A stretch of 64,000 bases of DNA from Urechis unicinctus (lineage: Eukaryota > Annelida > Polychaeta > Xenopneusta > Urechidae): assembly GCA_034190875.2 (NCBI GenBank), contig CM067343.1, forward strand, positions 18,354,818 to 18,418,817, written 5' to 3'. Each line of letters begins with the position of its first letter. Position 1 is the stretch's first letter. A program made the position numbers and the translations under genes. The notes under the pieces were generated by a model. That model had not been told where the DNA came from. It searched no databases and saw nothing but the letters and a program-made list of their open reading frames with translations. Positions 56,946 to 64,000 of the stretch are shown one piece after another.

Positions 56946-57220
56946 CCGCGGAAATTACTTTCCAGGCGCGTTTTGTCTCTAGTCACCCTGTCCAATGCAC
57001 GAGTAATGTACATGGTATCCACAACAAAACGACCAGGTGCCGAGAAGCCTAATGGCGATCTTTGCTCTAGTTTCGGCTTACGCACAGACCACAAATCTGT
57101 TACAAAACACAACCAATTCGATGTCAACACGTCGAAAGATTTCGTGGAAACCGCTAGTATTTTCACGGGTGAAATAATAAAGAATATGATACAGAGATTT
57201 CTCGCTTCAGACGCATAACC
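56946..57220 (+). other. Open frame of unknown nature, possible exon
   Basis: A forward frame stays open from 56946 to a TAA at 57216-57218 (about 90 codons). TTTTGTCTCTAG at 56971-56982 resembles a splice acceptor, and the segment is less AT-rich than its surroundings. The reading (…DFVETASIFTGEIIKNMIQ near the end) is protein-like in composition but matches no family I recognise. The reverse strand is also open here (56942-57274, 110 codons), which weakens the case. Another protein-like forward stretch without an obvious link lies at 57329-57459. I give this as a candidate only. Confidence 0.25.
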
Positions 57221-58318
57221 ATAGCTCTCGAGAATATTATTCTGAGAAGTGTTCCTTTTATTTTCATGGAACAATAATTGTAATTATTTTATTACCTAAA
57301 AAAACTGTCGCAATGTGATCATGTAACGTCATAGACGATCTCGCAGGCGCTGATGTAATGCAATACATTCTGAACCGACCCCCTCAATTCGTCGCCTCTC
57401 AAATGCTTTCGAACGCACGTTGTCACACTAATGATATCATTGCAAATCATTCTCGTCATTAACAATGGTACACTAGTTCTTAGAAACAACCTGTAAAATG
57501 CTGGTGTTGGCGACCAACGCAGCTCGCCGCGACCAACCCAAGTACCATAATAAAGGCACAACTGAATTTTGCAAGAGGTACATACGCTGCTAGAAGGACG
57601 CAAGGGTAAATATATTAAAACACCAGCCGACTTTCAAAACAGTATCTGCCAATATTTGAATATAAGTTGCCAACCGTCGAAGCGGGCCGATGCATACCAA
57701 TCAATTTTCGGTTGCGAGGAGAATAATGCTCTGTAATGCAGCTAGAAGTTAAATCTAATTAACGCTTGCGTCATACGAGCAGAACAGAAGTACGTATATA
57801 ATTCAGGTCTGAGTAAATTATTATGCGTATCGGAAAATCAACTATCGTCACCAAAATATATAATGAGCACAACGTAAGTAGAGCATGTGACTGTCTGTAT
57901 TGAAGTAACTAATTAGTATGTATTGTGTATTAGACTTAATAAAGCTAAGCATTAATAAACTGACAAATTTGCAAAAATAAAAAGATCTAACGATGGTACA
58001 TAGCGTGGCCTCGCCTGATGCATTCTATTCACTGTAATTGTCTTCATGTTCAATTGTGCTTGTGCATAATTGAATCAAATATGAGCATTCCATCTAATAG
58101 AACGTCCCATATAGGTAGGCAGCTGGTTTGTTCGGAACGGATGGCATAATTTTGTTAAACCAAATGGCATTATCCGGTTAGTTTGTGGTCTACCAAAGCC
58201 AAAAAACAGTAAATATGCAAATAAGAAATTGGGCATCAAAATTACCTGGGTCTGTATTGGTAAATAGATATGGTATGATTATTACGAAAAGACGAAGCTA
58301 AGAAAACCTTGAAGTATA
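57221..58318. other. Unassigned sequence before A3
   Basis: No gene recognised. A 94-codon reverse frame at 57319-57603 overlaps a short forward frame, with no domain in either. Confidence 0.4.
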
Positions 58319-60757
58319 TACCCGCCAATCAAAAAAACACCTATTAGCGTTTTAAATTGGATATTATTGATATATTCGACCATTATTTATCACTTTTTGG
58401 CATCTTTATGTTTTCAATTGGGCAAGAGCATTGATATTAGCTAAACATTTTCATTGGTTACTGCACGTATTTTAAAGTATTAAAGTCGCGTAACACTGAG
58501 GACAACAAATCTATTGAACGGGCGCAACTAACTGGTTGTGTGTGGCATAGAATGTTTTTTTTTTTCATCTAGTGTTTTGCAAGAGGATCTCACGATTGAA
58601 GTTCGTTGTACATTCAATGAAATATCAACAGCAGCTCCCACTAAGGTTTTTGAGTATGCAGCATGAATTGATATGTGTGCACCATATGGTTTGCATCTAA
58701 ACGCAGCGCTGCTTCTTTTGCTTCAGTTTGCCATAGGACGACACCTTGCATAATTAATTATGCAATCAACACCTAATGTCACACCTTTATCGCAACAGCA
58801 ATTAGGTTTAAAATGATTGCTTACATTACAACTGTCTGATGCATCCCATGGGGCCATTCATCTCAAGGATGTCTTACATAGGGCAGTAAAGGATCCCATG
58901 TGTTGGGGAATGAACTTCTAACTGTCCTTTACTGAGGAAATGATCAATCAAGTGCATAAAATTTTATTATTATGGTTACAATGTTGTAAATATTACTATT
59001 ATCATAAAATATAACGTGTTATTTGTGGATGATTCCCTCTGAAGTGATAACATGAGGCGAACTCTATATGCAATTTGATAATTGTGACCTGCCATTACGG
59101 TTTACCTAGTCTTGTCAAGACTAGTTTGATTGATCAATCATTCGCTTTGACTTTTGATCTAAATGTACGCTCGAGTGTAAACAGTAAAAAACCTGGTAAC
59201 AATTATAACTGCATGCAATAAAACTGGGTTGTCAATGCTAAGGCTACTTTTGCAGGGCCTATTTCTCAATTTGCCCAGTTGACCGAGACAAGATAATAGG
59301 ATAAAAGGTTTCATCAAAAGTATTAACGAGTACATCTGACTAAACAGAGTTCAAGTATTATAACTAAGAAAACATTAAGGTGATAAAAAAAAATTGTTAC
59401 CTTCAGACTGTATTGTAAATCAAACACATATGTGAAGTTATATATGGTTAGAGCTGGTAGATAAACGGCGGACAACGCTGCACACACAAAGACATCATCT
59501 GACCGATGCCGACCCTAGCCATGCCGACCTGAATGGCTATCTTAATAGAGCATTGTATAACCTCATATCATAAGCATTCAATTGCATTGCATTTGCAGTG
59601 AAATTATCGATTTATTACGCTTCTATCAACAGTGCGTCCTAACATCAGTTAATGAATGGGGTGTTCTCGTATGCAGTCAGCAATACTGTCAGTACAGTAA
59701 TAAACCTAAATCATGGGTTATATATGTTGCTGCACGAGACAGTAGTTTCACTATACGTTTGTGACACTGACGATTATACAGACAAGGATAGCTATCGTAA
59801 AAGGCAAATAAATCAACATTGATATCCTGAATACTGTAGCAATCCGATTAATTCATTTGCAGCTGTTTCATCTCGCGATGCAAACGTTCACACCCCGATG
59901 GCTACTTATCTGCGTTATATTCCACTTCTGACCCCAAGTGCACAGGAAATGTACATAACTTGACGTAATATTAGCCTGTCGAAATATCAAGCTGCTGTCA
60001 CAAACGGGATGGTTAATTTGTTTCTTATTAATCATTGTCGGCCTCTACCACAATTCACACAGCAAATATAATTCAAACTATTGGGAGCAATAAGAAAGAA
60101 CAGCATCAGTCGCGGACAGAGGATATAATCTAGAAAGCAAGCCCCTTGTTGGACTGAAAATAAATTTATAAGAATAGGCAAAGAGCTAGACGTGATAACA
60201 ATTCGGAGTCAACGGTAGTAGTGTGCATTGTTTATTATACTTTATCGTCTTCCTACGAGTCACTAGGCACAAAAAACATTAGCTCAATTAGAAACAAATT
60301 AAAATTCGTACCGTCAGTATTTAGAATTTTGTTTTACATTGATGTCATTGATGGATTAGGTAATTGCATCGTAACGTTAATTGAACACGATATGTACCGC
60401 TTGTTAGCATTTGTCATTATAGTAACCAAACCAGTTAATTCCTTGCCCCAAATTGTGTCGGCAGAGTAAACATCTAGCGCCTAAAAAGGCTAGGTTAAAT
60501 TTAGCTAGAGCACAACTCATCTTAAGAATATTGTCAGATTAACTAACTGCCTACCAAGACGGCAAAGTCACAGAGAATTGGGCCCAGTTCCCTTTTTAAT
60601 GCCAATGCAATAATAGAATACTCGATTTATTTTGATTTAATGAAGGGGTATCATGTATTATTCCTATAAATAAAATTGTTCTTAAGTTACGTGTTTGTAA
60701 TAGGCTGTGAAATATCTGAAATATCACGATTATGGAGAGCGGATACCTTATTGCAGA
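58319..60757 (+). repeat. A-family repeat, copy A3 (internally deleted, right end missing)
   Basis: Left end TACCCGCCAATCAAAAA aligns with A1 and A2. A deletion of about 270 bp follows GTCCTTTACTGAGGAAAT (58922-58940), which jumps to the TGATCAATCAAGTGCATAAA block that lies about 270 bp later in A1. Similarity ends near GGATACCTTATTGCAG (60757), about 250 bp before the A1 end. No conserved frame. Confidence 0.88.
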
Positions 60758-61225
60758 CTGTCTTACTAGCCCCGGCCATCGGACGGCGGTTAGTGTTAAG
60801 CTCTGGACTTTTAATTGGATCTTTTGTACTCAACCCACTTATAATGATGATGCATTTGAAACATTTGCTTATTTGCAGGTGTGACTTCACTACAAAATAT
60901 TGTGTCTGTATATCATATTAAAACAACCAATGCGCAAAATTGAAGCAACAATATAGCCTGACCAATACGATTTGATATGACAATAACACCCATCATACCT
61001 TCGGTCTCAGTCGGCAGCTGTGGTCGATTCATAATGAATTGGCCACTTTGCATAGCCTGTTGTTTATAAGCTTCTTTCCTACAGGTCCTCAAGGTCCCTT
61101 TGATTGATCATGCATACTCAATGGTAAATGCTATTCGACAATTAAGGATAATACGTTCCTTTATGAGTGCAACAACGGGTCGAACTGTTGCTATAAAATG
61201 CAGTCATATTCCAACTGCTCGAAAA

Positions 61226-61227
<2 letters not shown>
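60758..61227. other. Unassigned spacer
   Basis: No gene recognised. An 81-codon frame (60676-60921) begins inside A3 and is not conserved in A1 or A2. Confidence 0.4.
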
Positions 61228-61290
<63 letters not shown>

Positions 61291-61311
61291 TATATATATA
61301 TAGGAGATATA

Positions 61312-61362
<51 letters not shown>

Positions 61363-61595
61363 TATATATTTATATATATATACATAATTATAAACATATA
61401 TATATATACATATATATACATATATACATATCAATATGTATATGTATAAATACATTTATATATATGTTTATATACATACATATACATAAATGTATATATA
61501 TATATATAAATATATTTGTAGTTATATGTATATAAACATATGTATATACATATATTTATATAAATATATACATATATATAAATATAAATATATAC
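61228..61595. repeat. (TA)n array with irregular A/T-rich right half
   Basis: TA run to about 61285, a GGAGATATA interruption near 61303, a second TA run, then TATA mixed with ACATA, AAATA and GTTTA to about 61595. Confidence 0.95.
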
Positions 61596-64000
61596 GAACA
61601 TAAAAATATTTCAGGTTGCTTATTAATATTATTATATTTTATTATATTTTTATGTTTGATATTACTATCGCATTGTAGATGTCTTTTTTCTGTAAATATA
61701 ATTCAATCGTGTGATTCAAAAAGAAATGATTGAGACCATTAAATGTTCAATAATCTAACGTATTATTGCCGCGTGAATTTAGACTCTGCAACAGAATAAT
61801 GACTGAAATTGTCTGAAATGCGTCTCCAACATTTTCTATTACTCTCTTTGCACTGCCCGGAAGCAGATAATTTTTACCTAAGTATGGCTATGAAGGGTAG
61901 TCAAGTTTCGAAAGCTTGAGTAGTTTTTCGATCATCATCAGATTGGGGTCGCGTATCTCCACCTCCGCGTACATAAATATCAACTACATGATAATGTATT
62001 TGATGATGAATATCATTGTCTCATAAGCACAACTGGTACTTTAACATTGCCCGCTTACTAATGAATTTGCCATGTTAAGCTTACCCCTTATTACTGTCAA
62101 AATAGCTGACGCGTATATCTAGTATTTAGCATCACTTACAAACGATGGCGCGACAACGATCTGCTTGGATCGATTAACGTGGAAATGCCAAACATGTTTA
62201 CATTTGTTTCAAGCGTTATGCTGTATAATGTTAATTAATCTACAACTACCAGAGTATCGGCTCACTGCATTAACGATGGGACATGATCATTCTTATATTA
62301 TTTGCCTAAAACAGTGGTATTGATGAAGATTTCATGAGACACACCTAACAACAATAATGGCGTATAAGTTGCTCAAAGAACACAATTTTGCTGATTGACG
62401 AACGCATCCTTTTTTCAAGGTTAGAGCCATAAAGTAGTTTTACAAACGCAAACGCACATTTGTTTATTAATTTTATGATATATTGACACATGGAGCAAAA
62501 TGGTAATCGATGTTTTAAAACTAATCGCCCTCTTACCTATTGTTATCTGAGCATAATTTATATTTAGTTGGCCAACGTCTGCTATATTGTTTGGTCATGC
62601 ATTAATATAACTGACCGCTTTTGAAATATCCCGTTGCCACGAGAATGGTGTATAATCAATCAATGAAGGAAAAAGACGCTTAGACAAACCGTTCACGACA
62701 CTATATATCTTACCAACAAAACATATGCAATAGTGGCGAAATACCTGTTGTCATAAAAGGGTACACAGCGCTACTGTAGAACGAAACAGCATGAATAACC
62801 TTAACTAAACAGCACCTGGAGCCAGATAATTAAAACTAACAAGGAAAATTAAGAGCACGGATATTGCCTAGTATCCGCAGCGCTATAGCTGATAAAACCA
62901 TATCATAAATTGATTCCAAGCTTCACGAGCTCCTGCAAATTTGCTATGGAAGAGGACCCAACACATAAATTCTGCTATGGAGCTAAAGCTGCCTTAAGTA
63001 GGTGCAAAAATATTCTATATACATCCATTTATCTCCGTTTGTATCCATTGTTCGACAGAATATATACGTATGCGCACTTATGCAACTCGTTATTTCAACA
63101 ATACCTTTGCAGCTCTTCGTAAATACTGGTCTTTATGATGTCGTTTTGATAATAATTCATATCATAATCTAGCATTTCATTACGTTCATCATGAATGATT
63201 GACATTGAGATGTTGTGGCGTGTAGTTTTAATACGACGAGGTTGCGCAGGGGGCATCTATCATTTACCCATATGCATTTCCACATGTTCAAGCATCCCAA
63301 TGAGCATACTGAGTTCCCGCAACGGCAATAATGAGTTACATCTGACAGATATGATATCACCACGACATTATGTCATGCCAATATGTATGCCATCTATTGT
63401 ATGTTTTCATTGCTGTTAAATATATGCCAACAAGAATTTCCATTGCTGAAGATGAAACACCATGTCATTGACAATTATATTAATACGCGATTAGTGGAAA
63501 ACTTGCATGAATGAGTACAAATATATAATTTTGTATATCATTATATTGTGAATTGAAGTTATGCTGAAAGTTGTTCTGTTGTCCATACTGACGAAAATAT
63601 AACAGTGTGATAGATCATGGCTTTAATAGCTAACTAGCCACATGTTGACAAAACAAATTAACCACATGTAATAGCGGTGTCATATTGGTCTGGATTAATA
63701 AATTATTGTCCAACACATGGAGCTCAGCGATTTGAAGCAACCAATTACACTTTGTGGCCTCACGAGCCTTACCAAATGTGCTTCAACTCATCTTTGTTGA
63801 GCCACTTATTCTGGTAAAGCTACCGATCAGGCTGTCAGTTCAAGCGGTAAACGGTATTCATTCAGTTGAAGTCCCTATGACAACTTGCTTTGTGGAGCAT
63901 ATTATTTATCAATGATTGTGCCAGTTAGGCGCACTATACGCTTCATATCTCCTTCGAAACATTGACGTCGTGCCAGTAAGGAAAATCACGCAGTCATTGT
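61596..64000. other. Unassigned sequence to the window end
   Basis: No gene or RNA recognised. A short third H match lies at about 62239-62280 (CTACCAGAGTATCGGCTCAC). Frames of 64-74 codons near 62910-63419 lack domains and overlap on opposite strands. Confidence 0.4.

Overview
This looks like an AT-rich, gene-poor stretch of a eukaryotic nuclear genome, most likely from an animal. The evidence is the absence of any convincing intact protein gene or RNA gene in 64 kb, very long dinucleotide and tetranucleotide microsatellites, and decayed LINE retrotransposon pieces of the kind found in metazoan genomes (L2/CR1/Jockey-like reverse transcriptases). I cannot name the species. Open frames longer than about 100 codons are either microsatellite artefacts, a LINE relic, or frames with no recognisable domain.

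The main organisation is a mosaic of dispersed, mostly non-coding repeat families, found here by comparing the window with itself. I label them A to M. A (about 2.4-3.2 kb) lies at 18775-21848, 36709-39907 and 58319-60757. C (about 2.9 kb without its insertions) lies at 15260-18112 and 48515-53660. D lies at 47-765, 9334-9730 and 25597-26165. E (about 0.88 kb) lies at 9731-10611 and 27769-28641. F (about 0.19 kb) lies at 10612-10802 and 46899-47092. G (about 0.64 kb) lies at 2908-3543 and 24318-24970. B, H, J, K and M are shorter pairs. Every pair I found is in the same orientation, and the order F, C, A is kept in two blocks (10.6-21.8 kb and 46.9-60.8 kb). Old segmental duplication followed by insertion, deletion and microsatellite growth therefore explains the layout better than independent transposition alone.

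Recognisable mobile-element coding relics are: a forward LINE fragment (reverse-transcriptase block at 6612-6695 and C-terminal block at 7223-7405); a reverse-strand L2/CR1-like LINE relic at 31440-32520 whose 3' end runs into a 389-bp ATGT array; a second forward RT block at 53963-54010; and a possible THAP zinc-finger fragment at 7502-7690.

Microsatellites fall into two classes. Long TA arrays lie at 5.3, 13.7, 14.7, 22.6, 33.8, 35.4, 36.1, 44.1, 53.2, 55.7 and 61.2 kb. TATG-type arrays lie at 8.0-9.3, 25.0-25.6 and 31.0-31.4 kb. Two of the three TATG arrays abut the D family, and the third is the tail of the reverse-strand LINE.

The most unusual object is 13685-14832. Two long TA arrays cap an 843-bp segment whose ends are inverted copies and whose interior holds 27-bp repeats, which resembles a foldback or MITE-like element whose TA target sites have grown into microsatellites. 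All function statements are inferences from sequence alone.
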